Of a DNA stretch of 64,000 nt, positions 36,901 to 47,300 are shown piece after piece. Where the stretch lies: NCBI RefSeq assembly GCF_004342265.1, contig NZ_SMCS01000002.1, forward strand, positions 884,027-948,026, given 5' to 3'. The notes under the pieces are model-generated. The model made no database searches. It saw only the letters and a list, made by a program, of their open reading frames with translations, and was not told where the DNA came from. Both the position numbers and the translations under genes were made by a program. Position 1 is the stretch's first letter; every line of letters begins with the position of its first letter. The DNA comes from Luteibacter rhizovicinus (GTDB lineage: Bacteria > Pseudomonadota > Gammaproteobacteria > Xanthomonadales > Rhodanobacteraceae).

Positions 36901-38238
36901 ATGTCGAGCATTCCACACGACGGCAACGGACCTTCCGCAAGCGCCGCGGAACGCGACCTCCGCAACCTTCACGCGGACCATGCCGCGGTAGCTCCCGGCG
37001 AAATCGCCGTCGGCGTCGTTATTGGCCGCGCTTCGGAGTATTTCGACTTCTTCGTTTACGGCATCGCCTCGGTGCTGGTGTTTCCGGCGGTGTTCTTCCC
37101 GTTCCTGACCCCGCTGGACGGCACGCTGCTGTCGTTCACGATCTTCTCGTTCGCGTTTATCGCCCGTCCTTTCGGCACGACCTTGTTCATGTCCATCCAG
37201 CGCCGGTGGAGTCGCGGGACCAAGCTGACCGGGGCACTGTTCCTGCTGGGAACATCGACGGTCGGCATCGCATTCCTGCCCAGTTACGCCACGGCGGGCA
37301 TCACGACCATCATTCTTCTTTCGTTGCTGCGATTCCTGCAGGGTATTGCCCTGGGTGGATCGTGGGACGGCCTGCCCTCGCTGCTGGCGCTGAACGCGCC
37401 GCGCGGACGCCGCGGCTGGTACGCCATGCTGGGCCAGCTCGGCGCGCCGATCGGGTTCTTTATCGCCGGCGCCCTCTTCCTGTTCCTCTGGCTCGAACTG
37501 TCGAAAGAGGATTTCCTCGGCTGGGGCTGGCGTTATCCGTTCTTCGTGGCCTTCGCTATCAACGTCGTCGCGCTGTTCGCCCGCCTGCGTCTCGTGGTGA
37601 CCGAGGAATACACCCAGTTGCTCGAAGAGCGCGAACTTGAGCCGATCGGCATTCGCGAAATGTTGCGCACGCAGGGTTACAACCTTTTCATCGGCGCGTT
37701 CGCGGCACTGGCCAGCTACGCGTTGTTCCATCTGGTCACGATCTTCCCGCTTTCGTGGATCGCGCTGCATTCGCAGCAGTCCATACCCAGCGTCCTGATA
37801 GTGGAGATGTGCGGTGCGGTCGTCGGTATTCTCGGTACCGTCGCATCGGGCTGGATCGCCGATCGCATCGGCCGACGCACCACGCTGGCCGTGCTCGCCT
37901 GCCTCATCGGCCTGTTCGCTCTGTTCACGCCGTGGCTGCTCGATGGCGGCAAGTTCGCGCAGGACACTTTCATCATCGTCGGCTTCGCGCTGCTCGGCGT
38001 GTCGTATGGTCAGTCCGCGGGCACCGTGACCGCCAACTTCGAGAAGCGCTTCCGTTACACGGGTGCGGCGTTGACGTCGGATATCGCATGGTTGATCGGT
38101 GCGGCCTTCGCGCCCTTGGTGGCGCTGAGCCTGTCGTCGCGGTTCGGGTTGGCAGCGGTCAGCGTTTACTTGCTGTCGGGTGCGGCTTGTACGTTGCTGG
38201 CGTTGCGGATCAATAAGGTCATTGAGTCGCGGGATTAG
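36901..38238 (+). CDS. MFS transporter, metabolite:H+ symporter (MHS) type
   Basis: I choose ATG 36901 (MSSIPHDGNGPSAS, 445 residues), preceded by GGGGCAA; an ATG 39 bp earlier is possible. About twelve membrane helices are seen. GRASEYFDFFVYGIASVLVFP is the conserved helix-1 signature of the MHS family (KgtP, ShiA, ProP), and ADRIGRRTTLAV is the second-half MFS motif. MHS carriers bring organic acids, shikimate or compatible solutes in with protons. The substrate cannot be told from sequence. It is divergent from cyoA with 145 bp between starts. Confidence 0.87.
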   Translation: MSSIPHDGNGPSASAAERDLRNLHADHAAVAPGEIAVGVVIGRASEYFDFFVYGIASVLVFPAVFFPFLTPLDGTLLSFTIFSFAFIARPFGTTLFMSIQRRWSRGTKLTGALFLLGTSTVGIAFLPSYATAGITTIILLSLLRFLQGIALGGSWDGLPSLLALNAPRGRRGWYAMLGQLGAPIGFFIAGALFLFLWLELSKEDFLGWGWRYPFFVAFAINVVALFARLRLVVTEEYTQLLEERELEPIGIREMLRTQGYNLFIGAFAALASYALFHLVTIFPLSWIALHSQQSIPSVLIVEMCGAVVGILGTVASGWIADRIGRRTTLAVLACLIGLFALFTPWLLDGGKFAQDTFIIVGFALLGVSYGQSAGTVTANFEKRFRYTGAALTSDIAWLIGAAFAPLVALSLSSRFGLAAVSVYLLSGAACTLLALRINKVIESRD

Positions 38239-38366
38239 CCCTTAAAAGCGCGAACGACCGATGAGACCGGTTTTCGCGACTACACCCACTCAGCTCTTCG
38301 GCGAATGTGCGGCTTTCCCCGGCGTGGCACTAAGCTATGCCGCTCGCACCCCAAGGACCCTGCGCC

Positions 38367-39161
38367 GTGCCCGATTTCCTGAATGCCCTGCTCCTCGGCG
38401 TCATCGAGGGAGTCACCGAATTCCTGCCCATTTCCAGCACCGGCCATCTGCTGATCGCGGAACGCTGGCTGGGCGCGCGGTCGGACCTGTTCAATGTCGT
38501 CATTCAGGCCGGCGCGATCCTCGCGGTCACCTTCATTTACTGGGGCCGGATCTGGGATCTGCTGGTCAACTGGCGCCGGCCGGAGAACCGCGATTACCTG
38601 CTGAAGCTGATCGTAGCCTTCCTCATCACGTCGGCCCTCGGCTTCATCGTGGTGAAAATGGGCTTCAAGCTGCCCGAGACGGTGACCCCGATCGCCTGGG
38701 CCCTGGTCATCGGCGGTATCTGGATGCTCGCGGCCGAACGTCTGGCAGCCAGGCAGGTGGACCGCAGCGAAGTGACCTGGCGCGTCGCCATCCTGGTCGG
38801 CTTTGCGCAGATCGTGGCCGGCATTTTCCCGGGCACGTCGCGGTCGGCCGCCACTATCTTCACGGCGATGCTCGCGGGCACCAGCAATCGTGCGGCGGCG
38901 ACCGAGTTCGCCTTCCTCGTCGGCATCCCGACGATGTACGCCGCCAGCGCCTACGAACTCTTCAAGCAGTACCGCCTCGGCGGCGCCGTGCAGGAAGACT
39001 GGACCGCGCTGGGCATCGCCTTCGTCGTATCGACGATTACCGCCTTCGTCGCGGTGAAGTGGCTGCTGGGCTATATCCGGTCGCACCGGTTCACGCCGTT
39101 CGCGATCTACCGCATCGTGCTGGGTATCGCACTGCTGTTGTTCCTGCCCGTCGGCGGCTGA
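38367..39161 (+). CDS. uppP: Undecaprenyl-diphosphate phosphatase
   Basis: The start is probably GTG 38367 (264 residues) because AAGGA sits 9 bp upstream and the protein then begins MPDFLNALLLGVIEGVTEFLP, as in E. coli UppP/BacA (273). Active-site features are E14 and E18 of the ExxxE motif in VIEGVTEFLPISSTGH and the PGTSRSAATI string. Seven or eight membrane helices are visible. It recycles the lipid carrier for peptidoglycan and O-antigen by removing a phosphate, and its overproduction gives bacitracin resistance. A TPR regulator gene begins 6 bp after its stop. Confidence 0.94.
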   Translation: MPDFLNALLLGVIEGVTEFLPISSTGHLLIAERWLGARSDLFNVVIQAGAILAVTFIYWGRIWDLLVNWRRPENRDYLLKLIVAFLITSALGFIVVKMGFKLPETVTPIAWALVIGGIWMLAAERLAARQVDRSEVTWRVAILVGFAQIVAGIFPGTSRSAATIFTAMLAGTSNRAAATEFAFLVGIPTMYAASAYELFKQYRLGGAVQEDWTALGIAFVVSTITAFVAVKWLLGYIRSHRFTPFAIYRIVLGIALLLFLPVGG

Positions 39162-39167
39162 TCGGCC

Positions 39168-40724
39168 ATGGCAGGCGATCGCTACCGTCTGCTTGATCTT
39201 CTCGTCGATATCCCCGGGCAACGGGTCGAGCGCGACGGTCGCGTCCTCGACCTCGGCGGTCTCAGCTTCCAGTTGCTGGCCTATCTGCTCGCCCAGGGCC
39301 AGCGGGTGGTCAGCTTCGACGAACTGATCGGGCAGGTCTGGTCGCCCGCCGTGGTGAACGAGGAAACCGTCACCCAGCGTGTCCGTCTGCTGCGCCAGTC
39401 GCTGGGCGACGACGCGCGGCGGCCTCGCTACATACGATCGGTACGGGGGCAGGGTTACCAGCTTGGGGCGGCGCCTGTGCCCGCCGAAGAGCCCGTTCGT
39501 ATCCGGACTCATATGCCGTGGCCCGCCGTACTGGCGGCCGTCGTGCTGGTGCTGGGGACCGGGCTTGCCTGGCATGTCGTGCGGACGCCACGCGACGCTC
39601 CCCGGACCGCGGCACAGGAGCTGCTGGACCGCGCCGCGTGGTACGCCGGCATGGGCCAGCGCGATAACGACGAACGGGCGATTGCCTTGTACGAGCGGGC
39701 GCTCGTCGATGCTCCCGACGATAGCCGCGCCCTGCTCGGCCTGAGTCGGCGGTACAGCGCGCGTACCTGTCTCTACAACGCCGGCTACGAATGGGCTGGA
39801 CGAGCGCAGATGCTCGCCGAGCGAGTACTACGCGCCTCTCCGAACGACCCACAGGCATGGTCGGCCGTCGGTTATGCCCGCGACTGCGAGGGCGACCTGC
39901 CCGGCGCCATTGCCGGTTACGAGCGCGCCGTATTGCTCGACCCGACCGATGACGCCAGCCGCGCCTCGGCGGCCTATCTGTATCAGGAACAGGGCCGGCT
40001 CGCCGACGCATTGCGCGCGAATCTGGACATGCGCGGCGATCCGTCGAAGGTGCGTTTTCGCGACATTGCCGTGGCGCGCGAGCTGGAATTGATGGGCTTC
40101 ACCGATGCCGCCGAAGCCCGGTTCCGGCGCAGCTTCCTGCTCACGCCCGACAACGTCTTCGCCAATATCGGCTGGCCGGCCTTCCTGTTCGCACATGCCC
40201 GCCCGGACGAAGCCCGGGCCGCCGTCGCGGAGGCACAGGCGCATGGCACCAAGCGGACGGAGCTTGCCCAACTGGCAGGCGAACTGGCGCTGGTGCGCGG
40301 CGATCGCGCGGCGGCAACCGTTGCCTTCGCCGAAGCGAAAGCCCTGCGTCCCGATGCGGGTATGCCGGCAACACTGGCGGCGCTTTATGCCGAGACGCCG
40401 CCGTCGCCCGAATGGATCGACGAGCGGATCGCACAGGTGCGTGCGCGGCTGGTCGACAACGCGTGGCCGCCTGCCCGGCTTGAACTGGCCGTGCTTGCCA
40501 TCGCCCGCGGCGACCGCCGCACCGCTATCGCGGCGATTCAGGGGGCGGTGGACGCCGGCTACCGCGATGCGGCCTATCTGCGGACAACGCCGCTGCTGGC
40601 GAACCTGCGCGGCGAGGCGGGTTTCGAGGCGGCGCTCGCCGCCATCGAACGCCGCGTGACCGCGGAGCGCCAGCGCGTGCTGGACGCTCCGTGGTGCCCG
40701 CCGGAGCTTAAGGCAACGCTTTGA
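39168..40724 (+). CDS. CadC-like winged-helix regulator with membrane anchor and TPR domain
   Basis: The 518 residues comprise an N-terminal OmpR/PhoB-type winged helix (1-100, with VVNEETVTQRVRLLRQSLGDDARRPRYIRSVRGQGYQL), one membrane helix at about 117-137 and a C-terminal periplasmic TPR region to the end. This is the ToxR/CadC layout, in which the regulator senses outside the membrane and binds DNA inside. There is no phosphoacceptor domain. It begins 6 bp after uppP, so the two are probably co-transcribed. Its 3' end overlaps that of the convergent serine hydrolase gene by 17 bp. The signal and targets are unknown. Confidence 0.88.
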   Translation: MAGDRYRLLDLLVDIPGQRVERDGRVLDLGGLSFQLLAYLLAQGQRVVSFDELIGQVWSPAVVNEETVTQRVRLLRQSLGDDARRPRYIRSVRGQGYQLGAAPVPAEEPVRIRTHMPWPAVLAAVVLVLGTGLAWHVVRTPRDAPRTAAQELLDRAAWYAGMGQRDNDERAIALYERALVDAPDDSRALLGLSRRYSARTCLYNAGYEWAGRAQMLAERVLRASPNDPQAWSAVGYARDCEGDLPGAIAGYERAVLLDPTDDASRASAAYLYQEQGRLADALRANLDMRGDPSKVRFRDIAVARELELMGFTDAAEARFRRSFLLTPDNVFANIGWPAFLFAHARPDEARAAVAEAQAHGTKRTELAQLAGELALVRGDRAAATVAFAEAKALRPDAGMPATLAALYAETPPSPEWIDERIAQVRARLVDNAWPPARLELAVLAIARGDRRTAIAAIQGAVDAGYRDAAYLRTTPLLANLRGEAGFEAALAAIERRVTAERQRVLDAPWCPPELKATL

Positions 40725-41814
40725 GGACAATGTCCCGCAAGATGCCCTGCGACTGCGGGTGCGCATAGCTCTGGTTGTAAGCCTTGCTCGTGACGACCGC
40801 GACCAGCTGACGTTCGGGCAGCACGAAAACATAGTTGCCGCCGTTCCCGCTCATCGCCCAGACCGGCGTATCCACACCATGGATGGGAAACTGGAAGCGC
40901 CACCAGAAATAGCCGTAATCCGCATCGTCCCGAGCCTGTGCGTGGGGCGTCAGCATCGCGTCGACCCACGCCTTCGGAAGCACCTGCGTGTCCTGCCAAC
41001 GGCCGCCGTTCGCCACCATCTGGCCCAGCTTCGCCAGATCGCGCGAGCGATACCGCGTACCGCCGCCGCCCATGCCGATGCCTTCGGGCGAGGTGTTCCA
41101 CTTGACGCTGACGATCCCTAACGGCTTTTCCAGCACCTCGGCGGCAAAGACGGACAACGGTTTTTTAGCCGCGCGCTCGACCACGGCTCCGGCGACGAAA
41201 GCGCCAGCCGTGCAATAAGAGAACGAGCGGCCGTGCGGGCTGTCCTTGGGCTTCGTCATCCACGGCGCGAACCCTTTGATGGGTAGCCCCAGCGCGAAGT
41301 CGAGCCAACGCTCGGTGACATACATGCGCTCTTCGTTGCCGCTGGAGAACTGGTTCTCGTCGTCGCATTCCCAGAGCGAGCTCATGGTCAGCAGGTCTTC
41401 CAGCGTAAACGCCTGCTTGCGCGGGTCGGGATTGGCCGGGTGGATATCGGGGAAGAAGGCGTAGAGAGGCGCCTGGACGCTGGGGATCAGTCCCTTCGCG
41501 ATCGCTGCGCCCACCAGCATGGCGGTGACGCTCTTGCTGGCCGAACGGATGTCGTTGAGCAGCTCCGGGTTGCCGTCGTTGAAATAATGCTCGTAGACAA
41601 TCCGGCCGTGGTCGACCACGACCACGCTGGTGATCTTCTTGTACGTGCCGTCGGCGATGCGATCTTCCAGACCCGCCAGCACGTCGGTGTGCCAGCCAAG
41701 ATGCGCCGCATCGGCGACGGCCCACCCGTCGGCGCGTTTTTCCGGTGGATGGTAGGTGCCGGCGAGTGCGGGCAAGGCAAGACAGGCGGCGAAAGCCGCG
41801 ATAGCGAAGCGCAT
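40708..41814 (-). CDS. Periplasmic beta-lactamase-family serine hydrolase
   Basis: The 368 residues begin with a signal peptide (MRFAIAAFAACLALPALA). The catalytic motif is S91-A-S-K94 in DIRSASKSVTAMLVG, followed by LEDLLTMSSLWECDDENQFSSGNEERMY and FSYCTAGAF, where the tyrosine of the class C YxN-like motif falls. It resembles a penicillin-binding esterase or DD-peptidase fold more than a true beta-lactamase. Its 3' end overlaps the convergent regulator gene by 17 bp. The substrate is unknown. Confidence 0.87.
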   Translation of the reverse strand: MRFAIAAFAACLALPALAGTYHPPEKRADGWAVADAAHLGWHTDVLAGLEDRIADGTYKKITSVVVVDHGRIVYEHYFNDGNPELLNDIRSASKSVTAMLVGAAIAKGLIPSVQAPLYAFFPDIHPANPDPRKQAFTLEDLLTMSSLWECDDENQFSSGNEERMYVTERWLDFALGLPIKGFAPWMTKPKDSPHGRSFSYCTAGAFVAGAVVERAAKKPLSVFAAEVLEKPLGIVSVKWNTSPEGIGMGGGGTRYRSRDLAKLGQMVANGGRWQDTQVLPKAWVDAMLTPHAQARDDADYGYFWWRFQFPIHGVDTPVWAMSGNGGNYVFVLPERQLVAVVTSKAYNQSYAHPQSQGILRDIVLKALP

Positions 41815-41939
41815 GGCGAGGGTCTCCCTGGGGTAAGGGAAACGAGTGGGCCACCGTGCGGTCTGAAGTGCCTGAAATGCGAATGAAGAATTCTGAAGGC
41901 CGGCAGGAATGCCGTTGCGCGCCGTTGGTTGAACGCCGT

Positions 41940-41967
41940 TGTAGGAGCGCTCTTGAGCGCTCCTACA
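41940..41967. repeat. REP-like perfect palindrome (TGTAGGAGCGCTC type)
   Basis: It has the same arms as the copy at 13225-13252, with TT in place of AA at the centre. It lies in the 179-bp gap between the serine hydrolase and LysR genes. Confidence 0.85.
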
Positions 41968-41993
41968 GGGGCGGCAACGAGACGACTAGCGCG

Positions 41994-42968
41994 CTACGCC
42001 ACCATCTCCAGCTTCTGCACAGCGGCCGCGGCCGCCTTCTTGGCCGCGTCCTTAGCCAGCACGCACGCCGGCGTGCTCGTGCGCTGGAACAGTTCGCTGG
42101 TCCACTCGATGAAGGCCTGCACGCGGGCCGACAGGTGACGCTTCTGCGGGTAAACGATCCACAACGGCGAGCCGGTGGAAATCGTGTCCTGCATGACGAT
42201 TTGCAGCATGCCCTTGTCCAGCGCGCAGGCCGCGAGGCAATGCGGTACCTGGATGACGCCCAGACCGGCTATCGCGGCCTGGATCACCGATTCGCCATCG
42301 TTGATGAGCATGTGCGCCTCAACGTCGACACCGACGCGGCCACCCGGCGTATCGAACTGCCATTGATAGGGCTTGCCCGTGGTCGGATAGACGAAGTTCA
42401 CGCAGCGATGCTGCTTCAGGTCTTCGATCGTCGTGGGCGCCCCGTGCTTCGCCAGATAGGCCGGCGAGGCGCACAGCACGTTGCTGAAATGACCGATCTT
42501 GCGGGCGATCAGGCTGGAATCCTCCAGCTCGCCCATCCGGATAGCGCAATCGAACCCTTCCTCGTTCAGGTCGAACGGGAAGTCGCACATGGTCATTTCG
42601 AGCCGGATATCGGGGAATTTTTCCTCGAAATCGGCCAGATTGGGGATCAAGGCGGCACGACCCACGGCCGACGACGCGGCAATCCGTAATTTGCCCGCCG
42701 GCTTGGTCCGGGCATAGCCCAAAGCCTCCGTCGCCTCGGTCAGATCTGTCAGGATCTCCTTGCAACGTGCATAGAACGCGGCGCCATCGTCGGTTAAACG
42801 AAGGGCCCGGGTGGATCGGAAGAACAGGCGGGCACCCAGCCCTTCCTCCAGGCGTGAAATAGCCCGGCTGACCCCCGATGGGGTCATTTCCAGATGCTGT
42901 GCCGCCGAGGAAAAGCTCTTGGCCTCGACGACGCGGACGAAAACGCTGATCGCGGAAAAATCTTCCAT
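41994..42968 (-). CDS. LysR-family transcriptional regulator
   Basis: ATG at 42968 (MEDFSAISVFVRVVEAKSFSSAAQHL) gives 324 residues; an in-frame ATG 33 bp earlier is less likely. The helix-turn-helix spans about residues 18-40 (SFSSAAQHLEMTPSGVSRAI). The effector-binding domain follows with IRLEMTMCDFPFDLNEEGFDCAIRMG, typical of the AaeR/DsdC-like branch. LysR proteins often regulate the divergent gene, here the RND pump operon 150 bp away, which suggests control of efflux much as MexT controls MexEF-OprN. The inducer is unknown. The alanine-rich C-terminus (AAKKAAAAAVQKLEMVA) is unusual. Confidence 0.9.
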   Translation of the reverse strand: MEDFSAISVFVRVVEAKSFSSAAQHLEMTPSGVSRAISRLEEGLGARLFFRSTRALRLTDDGAAFYARCKEILTDLTEATEALGYARTKPAGKLRIAASSAVGRAALIPNLADFEEKFPDIRLEMTMCDFPFDLNEEGFDCAIRMGELEDSSLIARKIGHFSNVLCASPAYLAKHGAPTTIEDLKQHRCVNFVYPTTGKPYQWQFDTPGGRVGVDVEAHMLINDGESVIQAAIAGLGVIQVPHCLAACALDKGMLQIVMQDTISTGSPLWIVYPQKRHLSARVQAFIEWTSELFQRTSTPACVLAKDAAKKAAAAAVQKLEMVA

Positions 42969-43118
42969 TGCGGCGGCTCCGGTAGTCGGTTGAATGGGCA
43001 TTCGTGACTGAGCGTCACAGGCGGAGTGATTCTAAACCTGTTTTTAGCTTCCTGGGCAAGGACTAGATTGCGCAGCCTTAGCCGGCGCGCCGGTATGACT
43101 TGCATCAGGGACGCCCCC

Positions 43119-44327
43119 ATGAAGAAGAAAATCCTGTTCGGTTCCACGGCGCTGGCCGTCGCCATCGCCTCGGCGATCTGGCTTACGGGCGGCCCCGCAC
43201 CCATCCATGCCGCCGAGCCGATGCCAGCTCCGGAAGTCACCGTTGCCCAGGTGCTGCTGCGTCCGGTGGACGACGCCAACGCTTTCACTGGCCGCATCCA
43301 GGCGGTCGATACCATCCAGATCCGTCCGCGCGTGGGTGGATATGTCGACTCCGTGCATTTCCGCGAAGGCGCCCTGGTCAAGAAAGGCCAGTTGCTCTTC
43401 ACGATCGACCCGCGCCCGTTCCAGGCCGAAGCGAACCGTCTGAGCGCCAACCTCAATCAGGCACGCTCCGAACTCAACCTCGCGGAAGCCAACGCAGCGC
43501 GCGGCCGCAAGCTGGTCGAACAGCGTGCCGTGTCGCGCGAAGAAGCCGACCGTCTCGACACCGCCGCACAAAGCGCGAAGGCGCAGGTCGCCTCCACCGG
43601 GGCGGCACTCGATTCCGCGAAGCTCAATCTGGGTTTCACCGAAGTCCGCGCACCCGTCGACGGCCGCGTCAGCAATGCGCTGGTCACCCCGGGCAACCTC
43701 GTGACCAGCACCGACGTGCTGACCAGCGTTGTCAGCGTCGACCCGATGTACGTGTACTTCGACGTGGACGAGCAGACCTTCCTGAAACTGGATCGCCTGC
43801 GCCGCTCGAACGGCCGTGCGCCGGAAGTGGCGATGGGTCTGGCCGACGAGTCGGGCTATCCGCACACCGGCAAGATCGACTTCATCGACAACCAGCTGCG
43901 CACCGGCGCCGGCACCATTCGTCTGCGCGCCGTGTTCCCGAATGCCGATTCGGCCTATACGCCGGGCCTGTTCGCACGCGTGGAACTGCGTAGCGGCGAA
44001 CGTCAGCCCCGTGCACTGATCGACGATCGCGCGGTCGGCACGGACCTGGGTACCAAGTTCGTCTACGTCCTCGGCAAGGATCGCAAGATCGAATACCGCC
44101 GCGTGACGACGGGTGCGCTGGTCGACGGCCTGCGCGTGGTCGACAACGGTCTGAGTGCCGAGGACGTCGTCGTGGTGAACGGTCTGCAGCACGTTCGTCC
44201 GGGTGTCGAAGTGAATGCCAAACGCGTCGCCATGGCGACCCGCGGTAGCGAAGCCACCGCGAAGCAGGTTGCCGGCGTACCCAGCGGCGATGCCGCGAGC
44301 GTCGCCGCGCTCAATGCGCAGGACTGA
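43119..44327 (+). CDS. RND efflux periplasmic adaptor (MexE-like)
   Basis: ATG 43119 (MKKKILFGSTALAVAIASAIWLTGG), with CAGGGA upstream, gives 402 residues. The N-terminus looks like a signal peptide or signal anchor ending near IHAAE and lacks a lipobox cysteine. The biotinyl-lipoyl halves (IRPRVGGYVDSVHFREGALVKKGQLLFTIDPRPFQ and NLGFTEVRAPVDGRVSNALVTPGNLV) flank a helical hairpin, as in MexE and AcrA. It bridges the inner-membrane pump and the outer-membrane channel. The permease gene begins 3 bp after its stop. Confidence 0.93.
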   Translation: MKKKILFGSTALAVAIASAIWLTGGPAPIHAAEPMPAPEVTVAQVLLRPVDDANAFTGRIQAVDTIQIRPRVGGYVDSVHFREGALVKKGQLLFTIDPRPFQAEANRLSANLNQARSELNLAEANAARGRKLVEQRAVSREEADRLDTAAQSAKAQVASTGAALDSAKLNLGFTEVRAPVDGRVSNALVTPGNLVTSTDVLTSVVSVDPMYVYFDVDEQTFLKLDRLRRSNGRAPEVAMGLADESGYPHTGKIDFIDNQLRTGAGTIRLRAVFPNADSAYTPGLFARVELRSGERQPRALIDDRAVGTDLGTKFVYVLGKDRKIEYRRVTTGALVDGLRVVDNGLSAEDVVVVNGLQHVRPGVEVNAKRVAMATRGSEATAKQVAGVPSGDAASVAALNAQD

Positions 44328-44330
44328 TCC

Positions 44331-47300
44331 ATGAAAATCGCTCAATACTTCGTCGACCGCCCGATTCTCGCGGGCGTGCTGTCGGTGCTGTTCCTGATCG
44401 CCGGCGGTGTCGCGGTGTTCAAACTGCCGATCAGCGAATACCCGGAAGTGGTGCCGCCGACGGTTGTCGTGCGTGCCAACTATCCGGGCGCGAACCCGAA
44501 GATCATCGCCGAAACCATCGCCACGCCGCTTGAGGAACAGATCAACGGCGTCGAAGGCATGCTGTACACCTCGTCGCAGGCGACGAGCGACGGCGCAATG
44601 ACGCTTACCGTGACCTTCGCGCTCGGCACCGATCTGGACAATGCACAGGTGCAGGTCCAGAACCGCGTGTCGCAGGCATTGCCGCGTCTTCCCGAGGAAG
44701 TGCAACGACTCGGCGTGACCACGCAGAAAAGCTCGCCCGACCTGACCATGGTCGTGCATCTGACCTCGCCCTCGCATCGTTACGACATGCTCTATCTGTC
44801 GAACTACGCGCGTCTGCACATCAAGGATCAGCTCGCCCGCCTGGACGGCGTCGGCGATGTGCAGCTGTTCGGCGCGGGTGAATACAGCATGCGCGTATGG
44901 ATGAACCCGGAGAAGCTCGCCGTACGCGAACTGACCACCGGCGACGTCCTGAAGGCTATCCGCGAACAGAACATCGAAGTCGCGGCCGGTGCGCTGAACG
45001 CGCCTCCGGGCCCGAATACGTCCGCGTTCCAGGTCAATATCAACACGCGTGGCCGACTGGTGACCGAGGACGACTTCCTCAACATCATCGTGCGCAGCGA
45101 TGCGAATGGCTCGGTGACGCATCTGCGCGATGTGGCGCGTGTCGAACTGGGTTCCAGCAGCTACGCGCTGCGCAGCCTGCTCAACAATCAGGAAGCGGTC
45201 GCGATTCCGATCTTCCAGCGTCCCGGCTCCAATGCGATCCAGATCTCCGATGAAGTCCGCGCAACCATGGCGGAACTGAAGAAGGAGTTCCCGCAGGGCG
45301 TCGACTACAGCATCGTCTACGATCCGACCGTGTTCGTGCGCGGCTCGATCGACGCGGTAGTGCATACGCTGTTCGAAGCGATTGTCCTCGTCGTGCTCGT
45401 CGTGATCCTGTTCCTGCAGACCTGGCGTGCGTCGATCATCCCGCTGGTGGCCGTCCCCGTCTCGCTGATCGGTACGTTCGCCGTGATGTACGTAGTGGGC
45501 TTCTCGCTCAATGCCCTGTCGCTGTTCGGACTGGTGTTGGCGATCGGTATCGTGGTGGATGACGCCATCGTCGTCGTCGAGAACGTCGAGCGACATATCG
45601 AACACGGGCTGGCGCCGAAAGAAGCCACCCGGCTGGCGATGACGGAAGTGACCGGTCCCATCGTCGCCACCGCACTCGTCCTGTGCGCGGTGTTCGTCCC
45701 CGCCGCTTTCATCAGCGGCCTGACCGGCCAGTTCTATCGCCAGTTCGCGCTGACCATCGCTATTTCCACGGTCATCTCCGCGTTCAATTCGCTGACCCTG
45801 AGCCCTGCCCTTGCCGCGCTGCTGCTGAAAGACCGCAATGCGCCCAAGGACAAGCTGAGCATCCTCATCGACCGCGGCTTCGGCTGGCTGTTCCGTCCGT
45901 TCAACCGCATGTTCGAGCGTGGTTCGCACGGTTACGTGAGTGCGGTGCAGAAGATCCTGCGTTTCAGTGCGATCGCACTGGTGCTGTATGCGGGCCTGAT
46001 CGGCCTTGCATGGCTCGGTTTCGCCAAAGTGCCGATGGGCTTCGTACCGCCGCAGGACAAGCAGTACCTGGTGTCGTTCGCGCAGTTGCCCGATGCCTCG
46101 TCGCTGGATCGCACCGAAGACGTGATCCGCCGGATGAGCGATATCGCCCTGAAGCAGCCGGGCGTCGAAAGCGCGGTGGCATTCCCGGGCCTGTCGATCA
46201 ATGGCTTCACCAACAGCACCAACTCCGGCATCGTGTTCGTGACGCTGAAGCCCTTCGATGAACGTCGTAGCGAGGAGCTTTCGGCGGGCGGTATCGCGGG
46301 TGCGCTGAACCAGAAATTCGCATCGATCCAGGATGCGTACATCGCGATCTTCCCGCCGCCGCCCGTCAACGGCCTCGGCACGATCGGCGGCTTCCGCATG
46401 CAGATCGAAGATCGCGCGGGTCTTGGCTTCGAGGAGTTGTACAAGCAGACGCAGGGCATCGTGCAGGCAAGTGCGACCACACCGGGTCTGGCGGGTCTGT
46501 TCACCAGCTATCAGGTCAGCGTGCCGCAGATCGATGCGGACGTGGATCGCGAGAAGGCGAAATCGGAAGGTATCGATCTCGGCGACGTGTTCCAGACCAT
46601 GCAGGCGTTCCTTGGCTCGCTCTACGTCAACGACTTCAACCGCTTCGGCCGCACCTATCAGGTGAACATGTCCGCCGAGCCGTCGTTCCGTCACGAGGCA
46701 AGCGACATCCTCGGCCTGAAGACGCGCAATGCGGCGGGCGACCTGGTTCCCCTGGGCTCGTTCATCACGGTGCGCCAGTCGAACGGTCCGGACCGCGTAA
46801 TGCATTACAACGGCTATCCGACGGCAGAGATCAACGGCGGCGCGGCACCGGGCTTCAGCACCGGCCAGGCCCAGGCTGCGATGGAAAAACTCGTTGCCGA
46901 AAAGCTGCCCAACGGCATGACCTACGAATGGACCGAACTGACCTATCAGCAGATCCTCGCAGGCAATACCGCGGTGCTGGTGTTCCCCTTGTGCGTGCTG
47001 CTGGTGTTCCTGGTGCTGGCGTCGCTGTATGAAAGCCTGAGCCTGCCGCTCGCGGTCATCCTGATCGTGCCGATGGTGCTGCTGTCCGCGATCTTCGGTG
47101 TGTGGATTACCGGTGGCGACAACAACATCTTCACCCAGATCGGCCTGATCGTTCTCGTTGGCCTGGCGTGCAAGAACGCCATCCTGATCGTCGAGTTCGC
47201 CCGTGAAGCGGAGATCCATGGCATGAGCCGCATCGACGCGGTGCTGGAAGCGGCCCGTTTGCGTCTTCGCCCGATCCTGATGACCTCGTTCGCTTTCATC

